DNA of 64,000 nucleotides from an uncultured Roseicyclus sp. (GCA_947491935.1 CANLLF010000004.1:558001-622000); one strand, 5' to 3'; numbered from the stretch's first letter, positions 1 to 10,569 are shown. Notes: generated by a model not told the origin, from the letters alone. Translations and numbers: made by a program.

Positions 1-500
<500 letters not shown>

Positions 501-619
501 TGATCCAGTGACAGACAGGAAACTGTCCAAACTTGATCCTGAAAGCATCACACCAACACCACAACAGTGTTAGATTGGATAGCAGGCCTTCGGGCCAGCT
601 GATGTTTGTATGTCTTTCT

Positions 620-739
620 TGGTTTGGTGGTCATAGCACGAGCAAAACACCCGGCTCCATTCCGAACCCGGCCGTTAAGTGCCGTTGCGCCGATGGTACT
701 GCGTCTTAAGGCGTGGGAGAGTAGGTCACCGCCAAACCT
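620..739 (+). rRNA. 5S ribosomal RNA
   Basis: A 120-nt region about 120 nt after 23S carries the 5S signature CCGAACCCGGCCGTTAAG and a closing stem between TTTGGTGG near the 5' end and CCGCCAAA near the 3' end. Its size and place in the rrn operon fit. Ends are uncertain by a few bases. Confidence 0.93.
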
Positions 740-808
740 AGTAAGACATACGAACCGTATCTCTCGAAACGATGTGCCTCACTCATACGATCCGAGGCGC
801 AAAATTGG

Positions 809-885
<77 letters not shown>

Positions 886-909
886 ACAATACTCGATATT
901 TTCGTCATC

Positions 910-936
910 AAAAGCCGCCCGAATTGGGCGGCTTTT
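910..936 (+). terminator. Rho-independent terminator of the rrn operon
   Basis: An 11-bp perfect stem, AAAAGCCGCCC (910–920) and GGGCGGCTTTT (926–936), closes a 5-nt loop and ends in a T-run. It lies 24 nt after tRNA-fMet. Because the stem carries A and T tracts on both sides it may also stop leftward transcription leaving the aldehyde dehydrogenase gene. Confidence 0.85.
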
Positions 937-991
937 GGCGTATTGGGCATCGCATTGGCAGAGGCGACCGGTTCGGCGCATGCAGCGTGCT

Positions 992-2464
992 TCAAAGGCC
1001 GCCAATGCAGGTGTACTTCGTTTCGAGACAATCGTTGATGCCCTGCCACGAACCTTCCTTGCCCAGGCCGGATTCCTTGAGGCCGCCAAACGGGATTTCG
1101 GGCATCACGATCAGCACTTCGTTGATGCCGATCAGGCCGTATTCCAACTGATCCTGTAGGCGGAACATGCGGGCAAGATCACGCGTGAAGGCGTAGCAGG
1201 CGAGGCCGTACTCGGTGTCGTTGGCCGAAGCAATCACATCGGCCTCCTCCTCAAACCGGTAGATCGGTGCGACGGGGCCGAAGATCTCCTCCCGCGTCAC
1301 CCGCATATCAGGCGTGGCGTCTGCGATGACCGTTGGTTGGTAGAACAAGCCGCCACGGGCATGGGGCGCACCGCCGGTCACAAGTTGGCCACCTTTGGCA
1401 AGCGCGTCTGCAACAAGCGCCTCGATCTTGTCCAAGGCCTGTGGATCCACCAGCGGGCCTTGTTCGGCGCCGTCTTCATGGCCCGGTGCGACCTTCAGCG
1501 ACGCGACGCGGGCCGCGAAGGCTTCCACGAAGCGATCGTAAATCCCGGCCTGAACGAACAGACGGTTGGTGCAGATACAGGTTTGGCCGGCGTTGCGGAA
1601 TTTGGCGATGATCGCACCATCGACAGCAGCCTCCAGATCGGCGTCGTCGAAGACGAGAAAGGGCGCGTTGCCTCCCAATTCCATCGACATGCGTTTCACG
1701 GAGCCGGAGGCTTCGGCGAGGAGTTGCTTCCCGATTTCAGTGGAACCGGTAAAGGTGATCTTGCGGACCTTGGGGTTTGACGTGATCTCGGCCCCAATGG
1801 CGCGGGCGCTGCCGGTGACGATATTCACGACGCCCGGAGGAAAGCCGCATTGCTCGGCCAGATGGCCCCAGACGAGGGCGGAGAGGGGCGTCGCGCTGGC
1901 CGGTTTCACAACGACGGTACATCCGGCAGCCAACGCTGGCCCGAGTTTGCGCGCCAGCATGGAAGACGGGAAATTCCACGGCGTGATTGCCGCCACCACG
2001 CCAACAGGATGCCGCGTGGTCATCAGCTTTCGCCCGGCGATGGGGGACGGGATCACCGCCCCATCGGTGCGGCGCGCTTCTTCGGCGAACCACAGGGCGT
2101 AGGCGGCCGAGGAGGCAACTTCGGCCCGGGCCTCGGTGAGGGGTTTGCCCTGCTCGGCCGTCATCATGGCCGCCATCGGCTCCAGATTGTCAAGGATCGC
2201 ATCGTGAAGCTTGCGCATCAGCCCCACACGTTGCCCGAGCGGCATGGTGGAATAGGCCGGGAAGGCGGCGTGGGCGGCCTCGATCGCGCGGCGGGTTTCC
2301 CCCGCGCCCGCGTTCGGGACGGTGGCAATGACCTCGCCGGTGGCGGGATCGGTCACGTTGAGGGTGGAACTGTCGTCGGCTGCGACCCAGTCCCCGTCAA
2401 TCAGGTTGTGCTGACGGATCAAACTCGCGAACCCCGCATCGGCGGGGCGAAGGGAGACGTTCAT
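992..2464 (-). CDS. NAD(P)-dependent aldehyde dehydrogenase (succinate-semialdehyde dehydrogenase-like)
   Basis: A 490-residue aldehyde dehydrogenase that oxidises an aldehyde to a carboxylate in the cytoplasm. The cofactor motif TPWNFPSS (about 161–168), FTGSTEIGK (238–246), general base Glu262 in MELGG and catalytic Cys296 in GQTCICTNR are all present. The length is normal for the GabD/α-ketoglutarate-semialdehyde dehydrogenase group. Its start overlaps the stop of the aminotransferase gene by 4 nt (ATGA), so the two are translationally coupled; the aminotransferase could supply its semialdehyde. It is the last gene of the leftward operon starting at 10544. Succinate semialdehyde, α-ketoglutarate semialdehyde and other ω-oxo acids are all possible substrates. 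Confidence 0.88.
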   Translation of the reverse strand: MNVSLRPADAGFASLIRQHNLIDGDWVAADDSSTLNVTDPATGEVIATVPNAGAGETRRAIEAAHAAFPAYSTMPLGQRVGLMRKLHDAILDNLEPMAAMMTAEQGKPLTEARAEVASSAAYALWFAEEARRTDGAVIPSPIAGRKLMTTRHPVGVVAAITPWNFPSSMLARKLGPALAAGCTVVVKPASATPLSALVWGHLAEQCGFPPGVVNIVTGSARAIGAEITSNPKVRKITFTGSTEIGKQLLAEASGSVKRMSMELGGNAPFLVFDDADLEAAVDGAIIAKFRNAGQTCICTNRLFVQAGIYDRFVEAFAARVASLKVAPGHEDGAEQGPLVDPQALDKIEALVADALAKGGQLVTGGAPHARGGLFYQPTVIADATPDMRVTREEIFGPVAPIYRFEEEADVIASANDTEYGLACYAFTRDLARMFRLQDQLEYGLIGINEVLIVMPEIPFGGLKESGLGKEGSWQGINDCLETKYTCIGGL

Positions 2465-3840
2465 AACAGCACCTCATGGGTTGCGGCGCGGAGTGCCTTG
2501 GCAACGATATCGATTTCGTCGCGGGTGATGCAGAGCGGTGGTGCAAAGCCTACGATATTGCCCTCGGGCATGGCGCGGGCGATGACACCCATACGGGTCA
2601 TCGCATCCGAGATCTGTGGGCCGACGCTCATGGACGGGAACCATGTTCCATCGGCGGGGTTCGCCATGAATTCGACGGCAACCATCAGGCCGACGCCCCG
2701 GATTTCGGCGACGTTGGGATGGTCGCCAACGGCGTCTTTTAGGGCTTCCAGCAGATAAGGGCCGTTATCACGCGCGTTCGCCACAAGGCCCAGATCGTCG
2801 ACCAGCTTCAGGGTTGCAATGCCCGCAGCAGCGCCAATCGGATGGGCCGAATAGGTCCAGCCATGGGCCAGTGGCCCGAAATCGTCCGCCCCCTGCATCA
2901 GCACATCGAAGATTCGCTGCGATATGATCGAGCCCGAGAGCGGCGCGTAGGCCGAGGTCAAGCCCTTGGCAATGGTCATGAAATCCGGGCGCAGCCCGTA
3001 ATGGTCGGAGCCGAACATGGAGCCGGTGCGGCCAAAGCCGGTCACAACTTCATCCGCGATAAGCAGGATATCGTGCCGGTCCAGCACCTCTTGCACCCGC
3101 GCCCAGTAGCCGTCAGGCGGTGGGATCAATCCGCCTGTGCCCATGGCCGGTTCGCCGATAAAGGCGCAGATCGTCTCGGGGCCCTCGGCTTCAATCATTC
3201 CCTCAAGTTCTTCTATCAGAAAGTCGAGGAATTGCGCTTGCGTCATGTCCGGATCCGGGCGACGCAGGTAGTGGGGGCAACCGGTATGTAGGAAGCCGTC
3301 AAGCGGCAGGTGGAAGCGCGCGTGATAGGCGGCAAGGCCGGTGAGCGAGCCGGACACGAGGCCCGAGCCGTGATAGGCGCGCCAACGGCTGATGATCTTC
3401 CTCTTCTCGGGCTTGCCGCGCAGGATGTTGTAGTGCCACGCGAGTTTGACATTGGTCTCATTCGCGTCGGAGCCGGAGAGGCCGAAATAGACCCGCGCCA
3501 TATGGTCCGGCGCGCGATCCATCACCATTTTCGCCAGCGTGATCGCGGGCTCATTTCCGTGGCCTGCGAAGGCATGGAAATAGGCCAGTTTGTGCGCCTG
3601 TTCGGACATCGCGTCGGCAATCTCGGTCCGCCCGTAACCCGCGTTTACGCAGTAAAGCGCGGCAAAAGCATCGAGCAGCTTGTTCCCATCCCGGTCAGTG
3701 ATGTAGACGCCCTTGCCGCCGGTGATGATCCGCCCCGGCGCAGTGCCGCGCGCGTGGTTCGACGTGTGGGTCGTCGGGTGCAACAGATGATCTCGATCCC
3801 ATGAGGCAAGTTCATCGTTCAGGCGGGGATCAAGTGTCAT
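2461..3840 (-). CDS. Class III (ω-amino acid) PLP aminotransferase
   Basis: A 459-residue fold-type I, class III aminotransferase. The PLP-binding Lys292 lies in [12 protein letters not shown], the pyridine-nitrogen Asp263 in [12 protein letters not shown], and the cofactor phosphate-binding region in [10 protein letters not shown] (121–130). Known relatives move a distal amino group (β-alanine, GABA, putrescine, taurine-like amines) to pyruvate or α-ketoglutarate and give an aldehyde. The coupled aldehyde dehydrogenase immediately downstream fits that chemistry. It overlaps both neighbours by 4 nt. The substrate cannot be read from sequence. Confidence 0.88.
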   Translation of the reverse strand: MTLDPRLNDELASWDRDHLLHPTTHTSNHARGTAPGRIITGGKGVYITDRDGNKLLDAFAALYCVNAGYGRTEIADAMSEQAHKLAYFHAFAGHGNEPAITLAKMVMDRAPDHMARVYFGLSGSDANETNVKLAWHYNILRGKPEKRKIISRWRAYHGSGLVSGSLTGLAAYHARFHLPLDGFLHTGCPHYLRRPDPDMTQAQFLDFLIEELEGMIEAEGPETICAFIGEPAMGTGGLIPPPDGYWARVQEVLDRHDILLIADEVVTGFGRTGSMFGSDHYGLRPDFMTIAKGLTSAYAPLSGSIISQRIFDVLMQGADDFGPLAHGWTYSAHPIGAAAGIATLKLVDDLGLVANARDNGPYLLEALKDAVGDHPNVAEIRGVGLMVAVEFMANPADGTWFPSMSVGPQISDAMTRMGVIARAMPEGNIVGFAPPLCITRDEIDIVAKALRAATHEVLL

Positions 3841-4529
3841 ATCAGGCTCTCATAGCGGGTATTGGCGATCAGCTCGGGTACGCTGGCCTGATTGGGCAGG
3901 GCCAGCAGCATGGTGACGAGGCCTGCGACGGTGTCGGGCGGCAGGCGATCCGCCTTCGGCGTGGCGCCGGGAACGCCCGCGATCAGATCCGTGTCGATGG
4001 CACCGGGGCAAAGCGCTGTCGCGCGGACGCCGTCATCATAGCCAGCCGCACGCACGGCTTGGGTGATAGCCAAAACCGCATGTTTACTCATGGAATAGCC
4101 GAGCGACGTGCCCTCCCGGAAGCGTTTGCCGTCGGTCGAGGCAATGTTGACGACCCGCCCCTCGCCACAAGCGCGCAGGTGGGGCAAGGCGGCGCGGATC
4201 AGGCGGAAGGGCGCTTTGACATTGATCGACCACATGTCGTCGAGGTCGTCTTCTGAACCGCTCTCGAAATCGACCATCTTCATGATGCCCGCGTTGTTCA
4301 CCAATGCATTCAGATGGCCGTGTTGCGCAATCGTCGCGTTGACCCAGGCAGGGGCGGAGGCGGGATCGGTGGCATCGAACGGATGCCTGGATACCGCATC
4401 GCCGAACGATTCCGCCTGGCTCAGGTCCCGCAGTCCGAGCGATACGGTCCAACCTTCGTGGATCAGGGCCGTGGTGATCGCGGCCCCAAGGCCACGTCCG
4501 CCGCCAGAGACCATCACCACCTTTGTCAT
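3837..4529 (-). CDS. Short-chain dehydrogenase/reductase
   Basis: A 230-residue classical SDR. It shows the N-terminal cofactor motif GGGRGLG (9–15), the NNAG motif, a serine in the VNIAST segment and the active-site YSMSK (Tyr-x3-Lys). It is a cytoplasmic NAD(P)-dependent oxidoreductase acting on an alcohol or ketone. It is the second SDR in the operon, overlapping the upstream SDR by 1 nt (TGATG) and the downstream aminotransferase by 4 nt. The substrate is unknown; a 3-oxo or hydroxy acid intermediate is likely from context. Confidence 0.82.
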   Translation of the reverse strand: MTKVVMVSGGGRGLGAAITTALIHEGWTVSLGLRDLSQAESFGDAVSRHPFDATDPASAPAWVNATIAQHGHLNALVNNAGIMKMVDFESGSEDDLDDMWSINVKAPFRLIRAALPHLRACGEGRVVNIASTDGKRFREGTSLGYSMSKHAVLAITQAVRAAGYDDGVRATALCPGAIDTDLIAGVPGATPKADRLPPDTVAGLVTMLLALPNQASVPELIANTRYESLI

Positions 4530-5314
4530 CAGAACAGCCCCTGATAGACGCCGCCATCGTTGACGATGTTCTGGCCGGACATGAAGCCCGCCTGACTGGA
4601 GCAGAGATAGGCGATCAGGTCACCGCATTCGGACGGATCGGCGAACCGGCCCGCAGGGCAGGTTTCGATTCGGTTTTGAACGATCGCCTCATAGGTCGTA
4701 TTTCCACGTTTGGCGTGGCCGTGCAGATTCGTGTGCAGCGCATCGGTATCGAACAGGCCGGGGCAAACCGTGTTGATGGTCACGTTATGGCCAATCAACT
4801 CGCGCGTCATTGCCGCTGTGGCACCGGACAGGGCCAGCCGCGCGGCATGGCTGTGGGCGAAGCCCACCTGCGGGAATTTGATGAAGCTGACGGACATGTT
4901 CACGATCCGCCCGAAGTTCTGCGCCTTCATGGCGGGGGCGACGGCCTGGATCATCTCCACCGAGGACATGAAATGCACCTCCATCCAGTAGCGCCAGTCC
5001 TCCGCCGTGATCTGATCGTAGGGCGTGGGCACCTGCCGAACACCCGGATTGTTCACGAGGATGTCGCAGGCCCCATCTGCGGCCTCCAGCAGCGCTCCGC
5101 GGCCTTCCTTGCTGTTGAAATCGGCGGGAACGGCGATGGCGTCCACCCCGAACTCATCGCGGATCGCTTGTGCGGCTTCCTCCAAAGGGCCTTCGCTGCG
5201 GGCGTTCATGATCACCGATACGCCTTCGCGGGCGAGGGAGCGGGCGGTGGCAAGGCCAAGGCCGCGGCTGGCGGCTGCAACAATGGCTTTGCGCCCGGTC
5301 AATCCAAGATCCAT
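4529..5314 (-). CDS. Atypical SDR-family protein lacking the YxxxK pair
   Basis: A 261-residue SDR-fold protein. The dinucleotide motif is AAASRGLG (13–20) and NNPG replaces NNAG. Where classical SDRs have Tyr-x3-Lys, this protein reads HSHAARLAL, so neither the catalytic Tyr nor Lys is in place. A known subgroup of β-ketoacyl-reductase-like SDRs has such imperfect motifs; members are annotated as SDR oxidoreductases without a proven reaction. The C-terminal VNDGGVYQGLF resembles the usual SDR tail. It may use other residues, or work with the active SDR encoded next to it. Confidence 0.8.
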   Translation of the reverse strand: MDLGLTGRKAIVAAASRGLGLATARSLAREGVSVIMNARSEGPLEEAAQAIRDEFGVDAIAVPADFNSKEGRGALLEAADGACDILVNNPGVRQVPTPYDQITAEDWRYWMEVHFMSSVEMIQAVAPAMKAQNFGRIVNMSVSFIKFPQVGFAHSHAARLALSGATAAMTRELIGHNVTINTVCPGLFDTDALHTNLHGHAKRGNTTYEAIVQNRIETCPAGRFADPSECGDLIAYLCSSQAGFMSGQNIVNDGGVYQGLF

Positions 5315-5344
5315 TCGTTCAACTCCTTCGATGCGGTGCGCGGC

Positions 5345-6262
5345 TCAGGCGACGCGCTTTTTGTCGGCAACCAACCGGTGCATTCCGGCCATCAGATCGG
5401 CGAGGGATGCGCCATCAAGCGGTCGTAGGGGCGGGCGAAGTGCGCCACCACCGGGGAACCCGAACTCATTCATCACGGCCTTGGTTGATGGGTAAAGGGT
5501 ACGGCCCTCGGCCGTGAACAGGTCGGTCATCGCCACGCCGGTGGCCTGTAGGGCCCATGCCTCATCCATGCGGCCTTCGGCGGTTGCGTGCCAGAGCGAC
5601 ATGCAATCGGTCCAGACGTTCGGGAAGCAATCGATATGCCCATCCGCACCGGCCAGAGACGCCGGCACCCCAAATGCAGAGGATGGCCCGCAAAAGACGC
5701 GGATGCGATTCCTGACCATGTTCAGCGTGCGGTGAAAGTTGCTCCAGCTGCCGCTGCTTTCCTTGATGGCGACCACGTGATCAAGATCGGCCAAACGGTC
5801 GGCGATCTCGGGTGTAATAGCGTTCCCGGCATTGCCGGGAATGTTGTAGAGCACGATCGGCAGGCTGGATTTGGCATCCACAGCCTCGAAATGTGCGATA
5901 ATCTCGGCCTCGGTCAGATGCGCGAAATAGGGCGGCAGGACCAGCACGGCATCGGCCCCAGCGACGCGCGCGGCGTCGATCTGTTCGATCACTTCGCCTT
6001 CGGTGATCGCGCCGGTGCCGATGATGGCCGGGCTACGCCCCTTGCATGCGGCGGCGGTCAGTTCCGCCAGTCGGGCGCGTTCCGCAAACGACAACGTCCA
6101 GAATTCGCCGGTGCATCCGGCCGCGACGATGCCAGTTGCGCCAGCATCGAGCAGGCGGGTCATATTGGCAGTGAAGCCCTCTTCATCCAGCGAGAAATCG
6201 GGCCGGAACGCGGTTGTGACGGCCGGCATCGGCCCGGTCCAATTGATGCTGTCTCTGTTCAT
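5345..6262 (-). CDS. DapA-family lyase/aldolase (DHDPS/NAL superfamily)
   Basis: A 305-residue class I aldolase-fold enzyme. Schiff-base Lys167 lies in VAIKESSG and the partner Tyr139 in LYNIPG; the GCTGEFWTLS segment (49–58) corresponds to the GTTGE motif that binds the pyruvate carboxylate. Relatives include dihydrodipicolinate synthase, N-acetylneuraminate lyase, 5-dehydro-4-deoxyglucarate dehydratase and the hydroxyproline-pathway deaminase. The catabolic operon rules against a biosynthetic DapA. Dehydratase or deaminase products of such enzymes are often α-ketoglutarate semialdehyde, which the operon's aldehyde dehydrogenase could use. A second, divergent family member lies at 19006–19962. 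Confidence 0.85.
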   Translation of the reverse strand: MNRDSINWTGPMPAVTTAFRPDFSLDEEGFTANMTRLLDAGATGIVAAGCTGEFWTLSFAERARLAELTAAACKGRSPAIIGTGAITEGEVIEQIDAARVAGADAVLVLPPYFAHLTEAEIIAHFEAVDAKSSLPIVLYNIPGNAGNAITPEIADRLADLDHVVAIKESSGSWSNFHRTLNMVRNRIRVFCGPSSAFGVPASLAGADGHIDCFPNVWTDCMSLWHATAEGRMDEAWALQATGVAMTDLFTAEGRTLYPSTKAVMNEFGFPGGGALRPPLRPLDGASLADLMAGMHRLVADKKRVA

Positions 6263-6286
6263 GCTCGGCCTCCTGTGAGGGGTGCC

Positions 6287-7402
6287 TTAGTTGGCGGCGG
6301 ATTTGAGATCTGGGGTGGCGATGTTGCTGGGCAGGTTCAGCCTTGGGCCATGGGGGCCGGGGCCGAAGATGTGGGCCTGTTCGGCGTCCAGCGACAGCTG
6401 CACGTTTTCCCCGATGGACCAGCTTTGCGGTGCGGGCACGCGGCCCGTCAGGCGTTGGCCACCCTCCAGCCCGATGATCACGATGTTTTCGTGCCCGGTT
6501 TTTTCGACGACCTGGATGGTGCCATTGATCGACCCTTGGCCGATGGACACATGTTCGGGGCGAACGCCCAGACAAGCCCCGCCCGGTTCCGCCCGGTCGT
6601 TCAGCGCGCCAACATCCATCGAGATGCCGGGCGCGTCAAAGCGCCAGGTGCCACCTTGCTTGCTTAGCTCGCCATCCATCAGGGTCATCCCGGGCGTGCC
6701 GATGAAGCTGGCGACAAAGCGGTTGGCGGGGGCGGCATAGACTTCCGCGGGCGGGGCGAATTGCTGCAGCACGCCACCTTCCATCACCGCGATGCGGTCG
6801 GACATCGTCATCGCCTCCAATTGGTCATGGGTGACGTAGACCATGGTGCGGCCAAGGCGGCGGTGAAGCTCCACCAGCTCCACCCGCATATAGCCGCGCA
6901 GCTTCGCGTCGAGGTTCGAGAGTGGCTCGTCCAGCAAAAACACTTTCGGATCCCGCACCAGGGCGCGGCCGAGGGCGACGCGTTGCTGTTGCCCGCCGGA
7001 CAGCTGCCGGGGTTTACGCTTGAGTAGCTCGGTCAGTTGCAGAAGCTCGGCGGTTTTGGCGACGGCAATATCGCGATCCGCCCTGCCGACACCGCGTTTC
7101 TTGAGCGGGTAGGCGATATTGTCGGCCACGCTCATATGCGGGTAGAGCGCATAGGATTGGAACACCATCGCGATGTCGCGCTGACCGGGAGGAATGTCGT
7201 TGACGACCCGGTCACCGATCTGGATGTCGCCGGATGTCGGAAATTCGAGGCCCGCAAGCATCCGCAGTGTCGTGGTCTTGCCGCAGCCCGATGGGCCCAG
7301 AAGCGACACGAATTCCCCCTCTTTGATGTGCAGGTCCAGCCCATGCACGGCGGTGAACGTGCCGAAGGCTTTCTTGACTTGGGAGAAGACCACTTCGGCC
7401 AT
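6287..7402 (-). CDS. Carbohydrate ABC transporter ATP-binding protein (MalK/UgpC type)
   Basis: A 371-residue CUT1-family ATPase. It has Walker A GPSGCGKTT (about 37–45), signature [15 protein letters not shown], Walker B LLDEPLSNLDA, the H-loop VTHDQLEAM, and a C-terminal TOBE/OB regulatory domain (about 240–371) typical of MalK-type ATPases. It energises the importer made with the two permeases and the binding protein encoded just upstream. The 3-nt gap to the permease gene suggests coupled translation. Confidence 0.92.
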   Translation of the reverse strand: MAEVVFSQVKKAFGTFTAVHGLDLHIKEGEFVSLLGPSGCGKTTTLRMLAGLEFPTSGDIQIGDRVVNDIPPGQRDIAMVFQSYALYPHMSVADNIAYPLKKRGVGRADRDIAVAKTAELLQLTELLKRKPRQLSGGQQQRVALGRALVRDPKVFLLDEPLSNLDAKLRGYMRVELVELHRRLGRTMVYVTHDQLEAMTMSDRIAVMEGGVLQQFAPPAEVYAAPANRFVASFIGTPGMTLMDGELSKQGGTWRFDAPGISMDVGALNDRAEPGGACLGVRPEHVSIGQGSINGTIQVVEKTGHENIVIIGLEGGQRLTGRVPAPQSWSIGENVQLSLDAEQAHIFGPGPHGPRLNLPSNIATPDLKSAAN

Positions 7403-7405
7403 GGA

Positions 7406-8233
7406 TTACCCTTTCACGCCGCCGGCACCGAAGCCGCGGGTCAGATAGCTTTGCAGGAAGGCGAAGACGATGATCAGCGGCACCGACATCATGACGGAGG
7501 CCGCCATCAGCAGCGACCATTCAATATTGAAGCTGGAGATCAACATGTTCATGACACCCGTGGTCAGAGGCCGAGAGCTATCGGAATTCACTAGCACAAG
7601 CGCGTAGAGATATTCGTTCCAACTCAGGATGAACGTGAAGAGCGCCGTGGAAATGATGCCGGGCAGAAGTTGCGGTAGAATGATGTCGCGAAAGGCCCCC
7701 ATCCGCGTGGCCCCGTCACAGAGCGCCGCACTCTCCAGGTCTTCCGGAATGCCCGCCATGAAGGACCGTAGGAGCCAGAGTGCGTAGGGCAGCGCAAAGG
7801 TGGTATAGGCGATGACAAGGCTGAAGATCGTGTTCGACACACCCAGTTGTACCAGCAGCAGGTAGAGCGGAATGATCAGCACCACGGACGGCAGTAGGTA
7901 GGTGAAGAGCACCAGAAACGCGAGGCTTTCGCGACCCCGGTATTTGAAACGCACGAGGCTGTAGGCCCCGAGGGTTGCCACCGCCACCACAAGCAATGTC
8001 GTGGCGGATGACAAGATCACGGAATTGCGGAAATAGACGAGGAAGTTCGTGTCGGCCAGGAGCGTCCAGTAGTGCTCGAATGTCCAGGTTTCGGGCAGGA
8101 TCGTGGGCGGGCGGCGGAACAGTTCGAATTGCGGTTTGACGGACGTGACCAGCATCCAGAAAAGCGGGAAGGCGACGGCCAGAACAATACTCCAGGCCAT
8201 CAGGTTGAATAGGATCTTGCGAAGATGTGCCAT
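7406..8233 (-). CDS. Carbohydrate ABC transporter permease (MalG type)
   Basis: A 275-residue inner-membrane permease with about six membrane segments, the first at residues 10–30. The cytoplasmic EAA loop that contacts the ATPase reads DLESAALCDGATRMGAF and sits in the second half. The length is normal for MalG-type subunits. Its stop lies 3 nt before the ATPase start, and its start overlaps the other permease stop by 1 nt. Confidence 0.92.
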   Translation of the reverse strand: MAHLRKILFNLMAWSIVLAVAFPLFWMLVTSVKPQFELFRRPPTILPETWTFEHYWTLLADTNFLVYFRNSVILSSATTLLVVAVATLGAYSLVRFKYRGRESLAFLVLFTYLLPSVVLIIPLYLLLVQLGVSNTIFSLVIAYTTFALPYALWLLRSFMAGIPEDLESAALCDGATRMGAFRDIILPQLLPGIISTALFTFILSWNEYLYALVLVNSDSSRPLTTGVMNMLISSFNIEWSLLMAASVMMSVPLIIVFAFLQSYLTRGFGAGGVKG

Positions 8234-9129
8234 CAGCTGCCCTCCTCACTTCTGGTGCGGCGGATATAGACGATCATGAAGACCAGCATGATCGCCATCA
8301 TCACCACGGCATAGGCCGAAGCCCGTCCCATATCGTTCAAGGCAAAGGCTTCCTGATAGACCAGAAGGGGCAGGGTCTGGGTATCATTAATCGGGCCGCC
8401 ACCGGTCAGCAGGAAGATCAGGTCGAATTCCTTGAAGTCCCAGATGGCGCGCAGAAGGATGATGACGACCAGCACTTCGCGCAGTTGCGGCAAGGTTACA
8501 TCGAAGAACCGCGCGATGGGGCCTGCGCCGTCGATCTTGGCGGCCTCGTAAAGCGCATCGGGAATGCTTTGCAGCCGGGCCAGCACGGCGATCACCACGA
8601 AGGGGAAGTATTTCCATGCGCCCACCAGGATCACAGAGACCATCGCGTTGGGCATCGTGCCAAGGAAATCCATCGGGAAGTCGATGATACCGGCGGAGAT
8701 CAGAAGGTGGTTCATGATCCCGTAGAGATCATTGAAGAGCCACTTCCAGACTAGCACCGCGACCACTGTGGAGATGAAGTAGGGAAACAGGATCAGCGAG
8801 CGTGCGAGGCTGCGGAACCATATGTTTTGGTGCAGCACCAGCGCCATCGCGATGCCGAATATGATCTGAAGGCTGAGTGTCCCGACCGTCCAGATCAGGG
8901 TGTTGCCGAGGGCGGACCAGAACTGGCCGGTCTGCAAAAGCTCCGTGTAATTGCTCAGACCCACCCACTCGCCTTCCAGCGTCGGGGTGAAGATGTTGAA
9001 GAATGACAGGTAGATGGCCGAGACGAGCGGGTAGATGATCACCGCACAGAACACCAGAACGGTCGGCGCGATCAGCATCAAACCGAGCGCGGCGTAGCGC
9101 CGTTCCAACAGCGTGTTTGAAGAAGACAT
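8233..9129 (-). CDS. Carbohydrate ABC transporter permease (MalF type)
   Basis: A 298-residue inner-membrane permease. The first membrane segment is at about 12–35 (LGLMLIAPTVLVFCAVIIYP) and the EAA loop reads ALYEAAKIDGAGPIARF. It pairs with the MalG-type subunit encoded next. It starts 77 nt after the binding-protein stop, a gap that holds a hairpin. Confidence 0.92.
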   Translation of the reverse strand: MSSSNTLLERRYAALGLMLIAPTVLVFCAVIIYPLVSAIYLSFFNIFTPTLEGEWVGLSNYTELLQTGQFWSALGNTLIWTVGTLSLQIIFGIAMALVLHQNIWFRSLARSLILFPYFISTVVAVLVWKWLFNDLYGIMNHLLISAGIIDFPMDFLGTMPNAMVSVILVGAWKYFPFVVIAVLARLQSIPDALYEAAKIDGAGPIARFFDVTLPQLREVLVVIILLRAIWDFKEFDLIFLLTGGGPINDTQTLPLLVYQEAFALNDMGRASAYAVVMMAIMLVFMIVYIRRTRSEEGS

Positions 9130-9143
9130 GCGAAGCTTTCATT

Positions 9144-9172
9144 GGTCGGCCGCCCCGAATGTAGGGGCGACC
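9144..9172 (-). other. Hairpin between binding-protein and permease genes
   Basis: Inverted repeat CGCCCC (9151–9156) / GGGGCG (9164–9169) with a 7-nt loop; GGT and ACC outside it can extend the stem with a bulge. It lies in the 77-nt gap after the solute-binding protein gene. It has no T-run, so it more likely protects the 5' mRNA segment or lowers read-through than fully terminates. Confidence 0.5.
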
Positions 9173-9206
9173 GGGATCACATTGTGAACAAATCCAAGCG
9201 GGTGTG

Positions 9207-10544
9207 TCAGCCCTGCATGATACCTTCGATGGTGGCCGACGCGGCCCCCAGCGCTTCGTCGACATTATCGCCGTTCAAGACGACGCGCTGCACCAGCTCG
9301 GAAATCACGTTGGAGCCGATGATCTCGCCGGCCTTTTCGTTCGAGGCGTGATCAGCGCTCTCGTAACCGAGATTGTAGCCACCTGCCGCGGACGCAGCCA
9401 TCAGTTCCACCTCGGGGGCGTATTTCTGAATGATGTCGTTGTCCTGATAGAGCGGGCTGTTGTTGATCGACTGAAGCACCGGCAGGACGTGGCCGGGGGC
9501 CGCGTGGAGCTGCTGGATGTAACCCTCGGGATCGAAGAGGAAGGCAGCGAAGAGCTTTGCTGCGTCCTTCTGCTGCGACTGCGCCGGAATGAAGACCGAC
9601 GGAAAGTCATTGAAAGTCCACGGTGCGATATCTTCGGACATGCGCGGGTAGGTTACACACGTGATGTGATCGGCAATCGACGGGTTCTGGTCACGCACAT
9701 TGGCCAGAACGCGGCCGGTATAGATGCCGGTTGCTGTGGCGCCGGATACGAACGCCGTCAGGCTTTCACCCCACGAATAGTTGGTGGCGCCGGGCGGGCA
9801 GAATTCGCGCATCTCGCGGTAGAATTCCAACGCATTGCGCGTCCCTTCATTGTCGATGGCGACCTCGAGATCGGGGCTGAACACCTGGCCCCCGGCCTGA
9901 TGGATGAAGCCGATGAAGATCAGCGACGTCATCGAATTCGCGCCGTAGGGCAGAGGCGCGCCGTAGAGGCCGCCGGTCTGCATCGCAGTTACCGCGGTGC
10001 GCATCTCGTCCCACGTGGTGGGCGCGCTTTCGATGCCGGCCTGCTCCATCAGATCCTTGCGGAGCCACATCATATTGGCTGCGGAGTTGCCGATTCCGGT
10101 GCCGCAATAGTTGCCATCGGCGGCTTGGAACACGTCGTTCGCGCCGGGGAAGTAATCGTCGGCCCCGATGGCTTCGATAACATCGTTGAAGGGCTCAATC
10201 AGACCATTGGCATAGTAGGACTGAACCGCGAAAGAGGGCAGGTGCGTAACGATGTCGGGCACCTCGCCGGACGAGAACGCGGCGGCGAGCTGCGGCGCGT
10301 AGCCTTCGTCTGACGTTGTCTCGAACACCACCGTGATTTCGGGGTGGAGCGCCTGGAACTGGGCGATCTGAAATTCATAGGCCGCGACCTGCGCGGGTGA
10401 CGCCTGTGGGGACCACCAGCGGATCGTTGCATTGGACTGCGCGCGCGCGCGGATCGGCATGGCTGCCAGCGCCGTGGTCGCCGTCAGGCCCTGCAGGGCC
10501 GTGCGGCGCGAAATGCTATTCGCAAGAATCGAACGTTTGGTCAC
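9207..10544 (-). CDS. ABC transporter extracellular solute-binding protein, family 1 (Tat-type signal)
   Basis: A 445-residue periplasmic binding protein of the carbohydrate (CUT1) type. The N-terminus has SRRTALQGL followed by a hydrophobic stretch and ARAQS, which fits a twin-arginine signal peptide (about residues 1–35). The mature start TIRWWSPQAS resembles family-1 sugar-binding proteins. The GTG start at 10544 is chosen because GGGAG lies 6 nt upstream. It is the first gene of a nine-gene leftward operon. A candidate IclR operator at 10570–10593 lies 26 nt before the start. The ligand is unknown. Confidence 0.9.
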   Translation of the reverse strand: MTKRSILANSISRRTALQGLTATTALAAMPIRARAQSNATIRWWSPQASPAQVAAYEFQIAQFQALHPEITVVFETTSDEGYAPQLAAAFSSGEVPDIVTHLPSFAVQSYYANGLIEPFNDVIEAIGADDYFPGANDVFQAADGNYCGTGIGNSAANMMWLRKDLMEQAGIESAPTTWDEMRTAVTAMQTGGLYGAPLPYGANSMTSLIFIGFIHQAGGQVFSPDLEVAIDNEGTRNALEFYREMREFCPPGATNYSWGESLTAFVSGATATGIYTGRVLANVRDQNPSIADHITCVTYPRMSEDIAPWTFNDFPSVFIPAQSQQKDAAKLFAAFLFDPEGYIQQLHAAPGHVLPVLQSINNSPLYQDNDIIQKYAPEVELMAASAAGGYNLGYESADHASNEKAGEIIGSNVISELVQRVVLNGDNVDEALGAASATIEGIMQG

Positions 10545-10569
10545 CGTAATCTCCCACCAGTTTATGTTT

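Noticed and set aside
1850-2758. 302-codon frame on the + strand opposite the aldehyde dehydrogenase
   Set aside because: Its translation is rich in Arg, Gly and His with no recognisable motif; it is an antisense shadow caused by high GC.
4523-6667. Long + strand frames (301 and 359 codons) opposite the SDR, DapA-type and ABC ATPase genes
   Set aside because: They mirror well-supported genes on the other strand, which have catalytic motifs, coupled starts and good ribosome sites.
9204-10313. 369-codon + strand frame opposite the binding-protein gene
   Set aside because: No signal peptide, domain or ribosome site; the opposite strand encodes a clear Tat-exported binding protein.
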